Shown: one piece after another, positions 24,281-31,818 of the stretch
Position numbering within the stretch: position 1 is the first letter of the stretch
How the letters are laid out: each line of letters begins with the position of its first letter
Assembly (NCBI GenBank): GCA_964632485.1
Contig: CAZWDO010000001.1
Span: forward strand, 5,445-39,706
Reading direction: 5' to 3'
From: CAZWDO01 sp964632485 [NCBI: uncultured bacterium]
GTDB lineage: Bacteria; JAGOEH01
DNA length: 34,262 bases
The notes under the pieces: generated by a model
Databases searched by the model: none
What the model saw: only the letters and a program-made list of their open reading frames with translations
What the model was told of the DNA's origin: nothing
Position numbers and translations under genes: made by a program

Positions 24281-26594
24281 TCCCAGCGACTACATCAAAC
24301 AACGCTTAGCGGATACCCTGCACGATCGTTATCATGGCATAGCCCCTGTGGGAAAAAACCTTGATGAACTGCTGGAAGAGCTCAGTATCTACCATCAGGA
24401 GCTGCACTTCCAGAATGATGAATTGAATCGCATTCGTCAGGATTTGGAAATTTCGCAAAAACATTTTATCGATCTGTTCGACAACGCTCCCATTGGTTAT
24501 GTCATTTATAATTCCGAGTTAATCATCGAATCGGTCAACCGCCGCTTCGCCGCGATGTCGGGTATGAACCGCCATGGCTCGCAACCCGTTTCCGTTACTG
24601 CTTTCATTCATCCAGAGACTCAGGACACGTTTCATTTTCATATCCAGTCTTTGATGAAAAGCCGCCTGCCCCAAAGTTGCCAATTGGTGATCCGAGGTAC
24701 AGAAAAGGAATATCCTGTTAAGATTGAGAGCAATATCTGGCAAAGCGGGGAAAAAAAGATCATTCGCAGCGCCATTGTCGATCTGACCCGGGAAAAAGAA
24801 CATGAGGCTGAGGCCGAGCGCCTGAACAATGAACTCAAGGAGACGAACCATCAATTGGCGGAGAAAATCGCGGAACTGGAGGATTATAAAAACCGATTGG
24901 AAGCGACTATGCGCTCGGGAAACATCGCCTGGTGGCAGTTGAATGCCATCACCGGTGAGGTTTGGTTCAATGAACAAAAAACGAAAATGTTGGGTTATGC
25001 AGCGGAAAATTTTACCCACTATACCCATTTTACCGAATTGGTGCATCCCGACGATTATTCACCCATGATGAAGAGTATGCAGGATTGTCTGGATGGCCAA
25101 TCCACTATTTACAAAGTGGACTACCGGATTAAAACGTCCATGGGGACTTATAAATGGTTTCAGGATATTGGAATCGTAACCTCCCTCACACAAGAGGGAA
25201 CGCCCGGAATGCTGACCGGCGTCGTGGCGGATATCACAGAGCGCAAGGATTTCGAGAGCGCTCTAATTCACGCCAGGGATGAAGCGCAGAATGCAAATCG
25301 CGCTAAATCCGAGTTTTTGGCCAATATGAGTCATGAAATTCGCACCCCGCTTAATGGAATCATTGGCTTCACTGATCTGCTGCTGCATACGAAGCTAACA
25401 GATAAACAACAGGAATACTCCCGCCATGTCTACAATTCAGGAAATCTGCTACTGGAAATTATCAATGATATATTAGATTTCTCCAAAATTGAGGCCGGAA
25501 AGTTGGAGTTGGAAGAAATCGAAACCGACCTGATTGATCTGATCGAAAAAACAGGGGAAATAGTGCGATTTTCCGCAGCTAAAAAGAACCTGGAACTCCG
25601 CATTAACCTGGACCCGAATCTACCCCATTTCGCGGTTATAGATCCGGTGCGTCTGCGGCAAATTCTAACCAATCTGTTCAGCAATGCCGTGAAATTCACC
25701 GAAAAGGGCTTCATTGAACTCAATGTTTCTTTTTCCATCAACGAGACGAATCAATCGCGGGGCGAATTTAAGTTTTCGGTGCGCGATACCGGAATCGGAA
25801 TCTCAGTGGAGAACCGAGAGAAACTGTTCCGGGCTTTTTCCCAGGCGGATGCGTCCACCACTCGTAAATATGGCGGTACCGGTCTCGGCTTGGTCATATC
25901 CAACAAACTCGCACAGAAAATGGGGAAGGGAATCGAATTGATCAGCGAACCCGGCAAAGGCAGCACGTTTTCATTCATAATCGAAACGGAGTTTAAAGCT
26001 GGGACGATCTCTAACTCTCTTCCCAACCCAGAAGCGGGCAGTCTCGATGAAAAGCAAGCGCTTTGCGAGTGCGAAGCCACTGTGATGGTAGTGGAAGATA
26101 TTTTTGTCAATCTTAAATTGATCAAGATTATGCTGAAAAAACTGCTTCCACGGGCCGTACAAATTGATGCCGTCAACGGCAGGGAAGCTATCGACAAGTA
26201 TCGGAATTTTCGTCCAGATCTGATTTTGATGGATATTCAGATGCCCACTATAAATGGCTATTCGGCCACACAGGCGATCCGGGAATTGGAACGAGAAGAT
26301 GGCAGCGGACATGTGCCGATCATCGCATTGACAGCGGGAACGGTGCTCGGCGAGAAGGAAAAATGCCTAAACGCCGGCATGGATGATTATCTCTCCAAAC
26401 CGATCGATGAAAAAAAGCTGCGGAAAATGGTGCGCCAGTATCTGGCTTTAAAACCAGAATCCACTCCCGCGTCAACCCAACTGAAGTCAAAATACTCCGC
26501 TGAAGTACAGCATTTCAACCAAGCGGAATTTAAAAAACGTATTAGCGATGAGGATGATTTTTATTTCGAAATGCTGAAAAATGAGGAGTTATGA
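24261..26594 (+). CDS. PAS hybrid histidine kinase with receiver and truncated HPt-like tail
   Basis: The 777-residue protein starts at ATG 24261 with GGAG 6 bases upstream, inside the CheB-CheR gene, so translation is likely coupled. An N-terminal coiled segment is followed by PAS (about 65-180), a coiled coil, PAS_3 (about 215-335), HisKA with phospho-acceptor H358 in MSHEIRTPLNG, HATPase_c (SNAVKFTEKG N-box, DTGIGIS, GGTGLGL) and a receiver with D658 in LMDIQMP plus ALTAGT and LSKPID. After the receiver, FNQAEFKKRISDEDDFYFEM resembles the first helix of an HPt domain, but the protein stops before the His-containing helix. There is no transmembrane segment, so it is a cytoplasmic sensor. 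The missing HPt means phosphate must leave through another protein or directly from the receiver. Confidence 0.92.
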   Translation: MKDLKVDPSDYIKQRLADTLHDRYHGIAPVGKNLDELLEELSIYHQELHFQNDELNRIRQDLEISQKHFIDLFDNAPIGYVIYNSELIIESVNRRFAAMSGMNRHGSQPVSVTAFIHPETQDTFHFHIQSLMKSRLPQSCQLVIRGTEKEYPVKIESNIWQSGEKKIIRSAIVDLTREKEHEAEAERLNNELKETNHQLAEKIAELEDYKNRLEATMRSGNIAWWQLNAITGEVWFNEQKTKMLGYAAENFTHYTHFTELVHPDDYSPMMKSMQDCLDGQSTIYKVDYRIKTSMGTYKWFQDIGIVTSLTQEGTPGMLTGVVADITERKDFESALIHARDEAQNANRAKSEFLANMSHEIRTPLNGIIGFTDLLLHTKLTDKQQEYSRHVYNSGNLLLEIINDILDFSKIEAGKLELEEIETDLIDLIEKTGEIVRFSAAKKNLELRINLDPNLPHFAVIDPVRLRQILTNLFSNAVKFTEKGFIELNVSFSINETNQSRGEFKFSVRDTGIGISVENREKLFRAFSQADASTTRKYGGTGLGLVISNKLAQKMGKGIELISEPGKGSTFSFIIETEFKAGTISNSLPNPEAGSLDEKQALCECEATVMVVEDIFVNLKLIKIMLKKLLPRAVQIDAVNGREAIDKYRNFRPDLILMDIQMPTINGYSATQAIRELEREDGSGHVPIIALTAGTVLGEKEKCLNAGMDDYLSKPIDEKKLRKMVRQYLALKPESTPASTQLKSKYSAEVQHFNQAEFKKRISDEDDFYFEMLKNEEL

Positions 26595-27097
26595 TGGAAT
26601 ATAAAGTTATTAAAAAACAACAGAATAGTAAACGATGTCTGGTATGCGGTTTAAAAAATCAATTGGGGTTAAAAGCTGCATTTTATGAATTGGAGAACAA
26701 TGAAGTCGTGGCGATCTTCCAACCGCTCGATGAACACCAAAGCTATCCCGGAATTCTGCATGGAGGGATAGCCGGTGCCATATTAGACGAAACCATCGGA
26801 CGGGCGATCATGATTAATTATGAAAATTTATTCGGCATGACGGTGGAGTTAAATTTGAAATATAAAAAACCGGTACCATTGAACGAAGAGTTACGGGTCG
26901 TCGGACGGATCACGCGGGATTCGGGCAGAATATTTGAAGGCACAGGTGAGATATTGCTCAAAAATGGCGATGTCGCCGTTATTGGAAAAGGGAAATACAT
27001 AAAAATGCAACTTGACAAAATCGCAGAATTTGACGAAGAAAAAGAGGAATGGAGGGTATCGTCATCGGAGGCGGATCCGCTTAAAATCGAAATCTGA
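26591..27097 (+). CDS. PaaI/YbgC-type hotdog thioesterase
   Basis: The 168-residue protein starts at ATG 26591 (ATGA overlap with the kinase stop; ATG 26594 is an alternative) behind GAGG. The N terminus has CLVCGLKNQLGL, the CxxCG...N-GL entry found in many hotdog-fold thioesterases. The catalytic region is LHGGIAGAILDETIG (H57, G58, G59, with D66/E67 on the central helix). Strands with KYKKPVPL and GRITRDSGRIFEGTGEI complete a single hotdog domain. Such proteins hydrolyse acyl-CoA thioesters as dimers or tetramers in the cytoplasm; the substrate is not predictable. Its overlap with the histidine kinase suggests co-expression, a curious pairing without an obvious functional link. A 30-residue acidic tail follows the domain. 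Confidence 0.85.
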   Translation: MMEYKVIKKQQNSKRCLVCGLKNQLGLKAAFYELENNEVVAIFQPLDEHQSYPGILHGGIAGAILDETIGRAIMINYENLFGMTVELNLKYKKPVPLNEELRVVGRITRDSGRIFEGTGEILLKNGDVAVIGKGKYIKMQLDKIAEFDEEKEEWRVSSSEADPLKIEI

Positions 27098-27118
27098 AAA
27101 GATACTCAGACCATGCTC

Positions 27119-27136
27119 CCCGCCCTAAGGGCCGGG
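27119..27136. terminator. Hairpin between convergent operons
   Basis: CCCGCCC and GGGCCGGG pair over 7 bp with one bulged C and a 3-nt loop, in the 79-bp gap between the thioesterase and the ferritin-like gene. Plus-strand transcripts would show an A-run after it, not a T-run, so it is a structural barrier rather than a classic intrinsic terminator. Confidence 0.4.
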
Positions 27137-27176
27137 AAAAAATTGGCGATAGTCCCCGCAAACGGTACGATGTATG

Positions 27177-27635
27177 CTATTGTCCCAGTTTTTCCATCAA
27201 CAGTTTAATGCGGGCGGCGTGGCCGTCTTCCTGCGCTTGGAGTTGATTGAATACGTCGATAACCGTTTCGTTGAGATCGGTAAAGCTTAGAAACATCCGG
27301 TACAAATCGCGCGTGTTGGTTTCCCGCTCATAGGCAATCTCCAGCGCGCGCGCGGGCGACGCATCGGCAAAGACTTCATGGGTATTAACCTTCCTCGCAT
27401 GCAGATCGACATCCAATGACAACCGGGCATCAAACTCTTCGCGAGGGATGGCCGCTTCATTCAACAATGCCTTCAACCGGTTGTAATGTTTCACTTCCTC
27501 TTCAGCCAGGGTGCGGCACAGGGCGCTCGTCTCAGGATCAATGACCTGATTCGCCGCTGACGTATAAAAGAGGTAGCTTTCCTGTTCGATTTTTTCGGAG
27601 TATTCAATAATCTCCCGTATGGTAAAATCTTTCAT
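27177..27635 (-). CDS. Ferritin-like (rubrerythrin-type) diiron protein
   Basis: The 152-residue protein is an all-helical ferritin-like domain. Its carboxylate/His motifs have the pattern expected of a diiron site: E17/E19 on helix 1, EEEVKH on helix 2 (E47, H50), ERETNT on helix 3 (E103/E105) and EDGH on helix 4 (E136, H139). There is no C-terminal rubredoxin-type FeCys4 domain, so it is a short erythrin-like protein. In rubrerythrins such a centre reduces peroxide using electrons from a redox partner. The start overlaps the stop of the upstream flavoprotein by 4 bases (ATGA), so it is the last gene of the respiratory operon. An oxidative-protection or electron-sink role for that complex is plausible but inferred. 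Confidence 0.85.
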   Translation of the reverse strand: MKDFTIREIIEYSEKIEQESYLFYTSAANQVIDPETSALCRTLAEEEVKHYNRLKALLNEAAIPREEFDARLSLDVDLHARKVNTHEVFADASPARALEIAYERETNTRDLYRMFLSFTDLNETVIDVFNQLQAQEDGHAARIKLLMEKLGQ

Positions 27636-29452
27636 TTTTCATTTCCCCGCAAATAGTTATCGATAGCTTTCGCGGCCTTATGGCCGTTAGCGATCGCGTG
27701 AATAACATCCGGCCCTTCAATAATATCACCCCCGGCGAATAGCCAGGGCAGCGATGTCCGGTACCCGCCATCGACCTGGATTCGTCCGCGGCTATCCATC
27801 GTGATTTGTTGTTTAAACGGCCCTTCAAGATAGCCTAAATCCATCCGCTGTCCGATCGATTCCACGACCATATCCGCCTTGAAAAACTGTTTTTTGTTTA
27901 TATCGAATTTCGGACTGAACCGGCCCTGGTCATCAAACACGGAAACGCAGCGCACACAATTCAAGCCCATTATTTCACCGTTTTCGATCACAATATCCCG
28001 GGGACCCCAGCCGGGTTCCAGTTGGACGGCTTCTTCCCGGCTTTCGATGATTTCCTCACGATCGGCAGGCATGATCTCTTCGCTTTCCAGCGAAACGGTG
28101 ATCACCCCGACTTTACCGAATTTTTGCTTCTGCAGACGCGCTAAGGTACGGCTGATATCCATCGCCACATTGCCACCGCCGATCACTATAACCTGTTCAG
28201 CCACCATTATTTCCCTGCCCATTGTGACCTCCCGCAGCAGATCGATGGCCTGGAATACGTGTTTGTGGTCCGCGCCCGGCACCGAAGTACTCCGGCCAAG
28301 GTGCAGACCTGTGGCAACAAACACCGCATCATATTCCTCATGCAGCAAGGAGAGAGAGCGCTCGCCAGGACCCCGCGTCTCCGTACCGCCGACAACGCGC
28401 GTGTTGGCAACAATCTCCACACCGAGACTGACAATATACTCTACGTCTTTGTCCAATTGTTCATAGGGCAGCCGGTATTCGGGGATGCCGTAACGCATCA
28501 TCCCGCCGGATTCGGGGAGCGCCTCAAAAATTGTTGCGCCATATCCGAGTTGGGCGAGATAATAAGCGGCAGAAAGCCCGGCCGGCCCCGCGCCCACAAT
28601 GGCTACCCGCTTGCCGGTGGAGGGTTCCCCCGAACAAAGAATTTCCGGGTACCGTTCCCGGGGTATTTGGTCGGCAATATAACGTTTGAGCCAGCGTATG
28701 GAGAGCGCTTCACCCCGATGGGAGATTGCGCAAACGGTTTCGCATTTATGAGTGCAAATCCGGCCGCAGATTTCGGGCAGCGGATTGGTCTCATATAAAA
28801 TCTTCAAGCCCGTTTCCAGATCATCTTCCCGAATGGCTTTAATATATTCCGGAATACCCATGTGAGCGGGACAGGTGGCAACGCATAATCCGCAGGAAAC
28901 GCAGCGGTCGGCTTCTTTCAGCGCCTCTTCCCGACTGTAGCCCCTGACGATTTCAATAAATGAAGCGGCGCGTTCAGAGGGGCGCAGTTCCGTCATTACC
29001 ACTCGATTCAGGGGATTCAGACTATAGCCCTCTTCCGGACGCGAATAGCCTTTTTCGTCAGAATCCCAGGATTTTTTATCGGCCCCGGGCACAAACCGGA
29101 ACCGTTCCGGATCGGTTTCGATCCATTTAAATTCGTTGGACATATTCAGCGAACCCGTGGCGCAGATATCGACACACAAGGCGCACCAGCAGCAACGGCC
29201 ATAATCAATGCGGGGCCGCAGGCCGCTATCACCATCACGGGTGGCCACTCCTTCCACCGGAACCATATCAATGGCGGCATTCTGGCAAATCGACTCGCAG
29301 GTTCCGCAACCAATACATTTTTCAATATCATTTTTATGGAACCCACGATAACGTGGCGCCGCTATATTTTTCAGGGGTTCGCGGATCGTGACCGGTTCTT
29401 TGATGATATTTTTCCAAACCGAAAAAGGTTGCAGTAATTCCTGAATTTTCAT
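27632..29452 (-). CDS. 8Fe ferredoxin (NuoI-like) / GltD-type NAD(P)H flavoprotein fusion
   Basis: The 606-residue fusion has the following parts in order. Two 4Fe-4S motifs lie at C46-C49-C52-C56 and C87-C90-C93-C97 (NuoI/8Fe ferredoxin-like). A GltD-type N-terminal region follows with CxxCxxCxxxC at C184-C194 and CGRICTHKCETVC at C229-C241. An FAD-binding GAGPAG (287-292) with the downstream ESGGMMRYGIPEYRLP block comes next. A second Rossmann site, VIGGGNVAMD, is for NAD(P)H, and the C-terminal GDIIEGPDVIHAIANGHKAA closes the FAD domain. The flavoprotein part resembles glutamate synthase small subunit and NfnB. In this operon it replaces NuoI and probably also the NADH module (NuoEFG), moving electrons between NAD(P)H, ferredoxin-type clusters and the NuoB-like subunit. 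The electron direction is not determined by sequence. It starts 3 bases after the nuoD-like stop. Confidence 0.88.
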   Translation of the reverse strand: MKIQELLQPFSVWKNIIKEPVTIREPLKNIAAPRYRGFHKNDIEKCIGCGTCESICQNAAIDMVPVEGVATRDGDSGLRPRIDYGRCCWCALCVDICATGSLNMSNEFKWIETDPERFRFVPGADKKSWDSDEKGYSRPEEGYSLNPLNRVVMTELRPSERAASFIEIVRGYSREEALKEADRCVSCGLCVATCPAHMGIPEYIKAIREDDLETGLKILYETNPLPEICGRICTHKCETVCAISHRGEALSIRWLKRYIADQIPRERYPEILCSGEPSTGKRVAIVGAGPAGLSAAYYLAQLGYGATIFEALPESGGMMRYGIPEYRLPYEQLDKDVEYIVSLGVEIVANTRVVGGTETRGPGERSLSLLHEEYDAVFVATGLHLGRSTSVPGADHKHVFQAIDLLREVTMGREIMVAEQVIVIGGGNVAMDISRTLARLQKQKFGKVGVITVSLESEEIMPADREEIIESREEAVQLEPGWGPRDIVIENGEIMGLNCVRCVSVFDDQGRFSPKFDINKKQFFKADMVVESIGQRMDLGYLEGPFKQQITMDSRGRIQVDGGYRTSLPWLFAGGDIIEGPDVIHAIANGHKAAKAIDNYLRGNEK

Positions 29453-29455
29453 CGG

Positions 29456-30634
29456 CTACCTCTCAATTTCCGGGGGATAGGTATGCAGGGAGACCATCAA
29501 CGCGGCGGTATCGGCGATATTGACTCCCACCGCCAGTTTTTCCATCAAGGCGATCGCGTGGGTATAGCTGGGACCACGCACATTGACCCGCCGGGGATAT
29601 TCGGTGCCATCCGACACCATGTAATAACCATATTCGCCCCGAGTACATTCGCTACGCACGTAGGTTTCTCCCGCTGGAATCTTCCAGTTCAGTACGTTGG
29701 GCAAGGGCGCAATAAATTCACCGTCTTGCGGGATTTTGGCAAGTATCTGACGGATCAGGCCCACCGTCATCAACAGATCGCGACGGCGCACATCGGCCCG
29801 CGTATAAGCATCGCTATCGCTTGCGGTTACCGGCTCAAAATCCAGCCCGGCGTATTTTAAATAGGGCGTATTCCGCCGCACATCAAGCGCGACCCCCGCC
29901 GCGCGGGCATTGGGACCGGTAATACCGTAAGGCTCAATCCAGGCCGGATCGATATAACCGAGTCCAATGGTCCGTTTTTTAAAAATAACATTATTGAACA
30001 TCACTTTTTCAATATCACGCATCACGCGTTCGATTTCGTCCAGATTATCGAGCAGGCGTTCTTTAAATCCAGCGGGCAATCGGTTGCGCACGCCGCCCGG
30101 AATAATGTACATGTGATAAATGCGGCCGCCGGAAAGCTCCTCAAACCGTTCGAGAATATAATCGCGCAGATAATAGGTCCATTGGCCGGGCGCGCCCATT
30201 CCCAAGGAACCCGCCGCGCCGCCGATCCACATGAGGTAACTGCTCAGACGGGCCATTTCCAGCGTCAGAGTTCGCAGCCATAACGCCGGTTCCGGCACGT
30301 CGATACCCGCCAATTCCTCAACCGCGGCCGCGAAACAGTATTCATTGAAATCGGGTTCCGGCACACAAATTCGGCAGACCAAGGGAAAACACTGGATATA
30401 TTTACGCCGTTCCATTAGTTTTTCGAAACCACGATGCAAATAGCCAACGTGTGTCGTACATTTCATCACTTCATCGCCCTGGATGATCAGTTCAAGCGAC
30501 ATATTGCCGGTGATGCCCGGATGTTGGGGCCCCTGCCAGATTTGGATAAATTTTTGACTTTCCAGGTCAATTTCAAAAGCGCCGTCTGAACGGCGGGGTG
30601 GAAATTGGGAACGGTCTTCTTTCAAGGTCAGCAT
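29456..30634 (-). CDS. nuoD: NuoD-like (49-kDa/[NiFe] large-subunit) protein lacking known active-site residues
   Basis: The 392-residue protein matches NuoD through GPQHPG (35-40), VGYLHRGFEKLME, the VPEPALWLRTLTLEMARL helix, GGRIYHMYIIPGGVRN and the C terminus ending SLHTYPPEIER. Key sites differ. The L1 region reads CRICVPEPD: first Cys C90 is present, but the second ligand position is E93 rather than Cys, and the C-terminal DPCxxC is absent, so no [NiFe] centre can form. At the complex I quinone site the equivalents of Thermus Nqo4 His38 and Tyr87 are T42 and V91. It overlaps the nuoC-like gene by 7 bases. Its length matches NuoD. It is best placed with catalytically unexplained relatives such as Ehr or Mbx-type complexes; the exact family needs a tree. 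Confidence 0.88.
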   Translation of the reverse strand: MLTLKEDRSQFPPRRSDGAFEIDLESQKFIQIWQGPQHPGITGNMSLELIIQGDEVMKCTTHVGYLHRGFEKLMERRKYIQCFPLVCRICVPEPDFNEYCFAAAVEELAGIDVPEPALWLRTLTLEMARLSSYLMWIGGAAGSLGMGAPGQWTYYLRDYILERFEELSGGRIYHMYIIPGGVRNRLPAGFKERLLDNLDEIERVMRDIEKVMFNNVIFKKRTIGLGYIDPAWIEPYGITGPNARAAGVALDVRRNTPYLKYAGLDFEPVTASDSDAYTRADVRRRDLLMTVGLIRQILAKIPQDGEFIAPLPNVLNWKIPAGETYVRSECTRGEYGYYMVSDGTEYPRRVNVRGPSYTHAIALMEKLAVGVNIADTAALMVSLHTYPPEIER

Positions 30635-31167
30635 GTCTGATCTTCCTCTGCGTACAATTGCTGTTTCATGTATTCCGCCGGATCATGGGTCTCCCGACCC
30701 GGTCGCGGAAAAAAGGTTTCTTCTGAATATTTCCGGGTATCGAAATCGCGGCGATAGGGCGGAATCTCATGCCAGCCTTCCAGGATGAACGATTCGTTCA
30801 CCCGGGGACTATTGGGAAAATCGATTCCAAACATTTCCTTGAGTTCCCGCTGATACGTAGCCGCGGTGTTCCATAGATCATGAACTGATTCCATCGATGC
30901 CCGGTCGCGGTCGATCATAACCCGGATACCAATATCGTGATGGGTTTGATAGCTATGCAGAAGATAGGTCAATTGGAAGCGATTCGCTTCGATCCGATCA
31001 ACCGCGGTGATCAACACCAAATGGCCGAAAAGTTCGATATCCCGCAGGTGCAGCAGTACGGACCTCAGGTGTCCAGCTTCCACATTGCAGAAGAATAGGT
31101 TTTCACGCGCCCGAGAAACCGCGCTGATGGCAAATCGTTCGCCGATTTTATTTAAAATTTCTTCCAT
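30628..31167 (-). CDS. nuoC: NuoC-like (30-kDa) subunit
   Basis: The 179-residue protein has the 30-kDa subunit fold, with the signature region TYQRELKEMFGIDFPNSP (about 104-120), corresponding to ERExxDMFGIxFxGHP in NuoC. The usual LRRIL after the signature is replaced by NESFILEGW, then IPPYRRDFD. The subunit packs between the NuoB- and NuoD-like proteins in the peripheral arm and has no cofactor. It starts 9 bases after the nuoB-like stop and overlaps nuoD by 7 bases. Separate NuoC and NuoD genes (not fused) are as in many bacterial complexes and the Ech/Mbh/Ehr family. Confidence 0.88.
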   Translation of the reverse strand: MEEILNKIGERFAISAVSRARENLFFCNVEAGHLRSVLLHLRDIELFGHLVLITAVDRIEANRFQLTYLLHSYQTHHDIGIRVMIDRDRASMESVHDLWNTAATYQRELKEMFGIDFPNSPRVNESFILEGWHEIPPYRRDFDTRKYSEETFFPRPGRETHDPAEYMKQQLYAEEDQTC

Positions 31168-31176
31168 ATCGCCTCC

Positions 31177-31818
31177 CTACCAGTTGTAATCCGGCATATC
31201 CCAGTCGCGGATAATTTTTTTCTGGTTGGCTTTATACCAGTCCAGACGGGTTATATATTCATTGGCGCCTTCGCCTTTGCCTTCTTTGATCAAACTTTTC
31301 AATTTTTCGAATCCCGCTAGCAGCGCTTCCGGCCGCGGCATACAACCGGCGACATAGACATCGACCGGCAGGTAATGATCGAGTCGGTTGATGGTGTTGT
31401 AGCTATCCCAGTACATTCCGCCATTGATGGTGCAACTGCCTAAGCCGAGGACGAATTTAGGGTTCTGCATCTGTTCATAGCTGCGGATCACACGTTTCAG
31501 GGTTTTGACCGAAAGATACCCCGAAACCATGAGCAGATTGGACTGTCGTGGAGTGGGGCGCCACTGGATGCCGAATCGATAGGCATCGTAGCGCGGGGTC
31601 ATCAGCGGACGCATTTCAATGGCGCCACAGCCCGTGCCGAAACCGAGAATCCAGAGGGATTCGGCCCGCGCCCAATTTAGGAATTTTTCCAATATAGCGG
31701 TCGCAGCCGGTTCGGGGTGGGGTTTTTCGGTACAGAAATAGTCGGCCAGAGGATCGATCTCGAATGGTTCGCCGTCGGGACCGATCACATTGCGTTTTTT
31801 CAGATCGTCCATGCTCAT
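31177..31818 (-). CDS. nuoB: NuoB-like (PSST, N2-cluster) subunit with one Cys replaced
   Basis: The 213-residue protein aligns with NuoB through FLNWARAESLW, FGTGCGAIEMRP, LMVSGYLSVK, LGSCTINGGM and VAGCMPRPEALL. NuoB carries tandem Cys before AIEM (CCAIEM), while energy-converting hydrogenases have CNGCDIE; here the sequence is C64-G65-A-I-E-M. Together with C129 and C159 only three of the four N2 ligands remain. The cluster may be absent, 3Fe-type or completed by another residue. Its start overlaps the nuoH-like stop (ATGA); a second in-frame ATG lies at 31812. It would accept electrons from the ferredoxin/flavoprotein subunit and pass them toward the altered NuoD site. Confidence 0.88.
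   Translation of the reverse strand: MSMDDLKKRNVIGPDGEPFEIDPLADYFCTEKPHPEPAATAILEKFLNWARAESLWILGFGTGCGAIEMRPLMTPRYDAYRFGIQWRPTPRQSNLLMVSGYLSVKTLKRVIRSYEQMQNPKFVLGLGSCTINGGMYWDSYNTINRLDHYLPVDVYVAGCMPRPEALLAGFEKLKSLIKEGKGEGANEYITRLDWYKANQKKIIRDWDMPDYNW

Noticed and set aside
28259-28798. 179-codon plus-strand ORF within the flavoprotein gene.
   Set aside because: Shadow of a gene with clear FAD and Fe-S motifs on the other strand.
29456-31818. Energy-converting [NiFe] hydrogenase (Ech/Mbh type).
   Set aside because: The large subunit lacks the second L1 Cys and all L2 Cys ligands, so no [NiFe] centre is possible.
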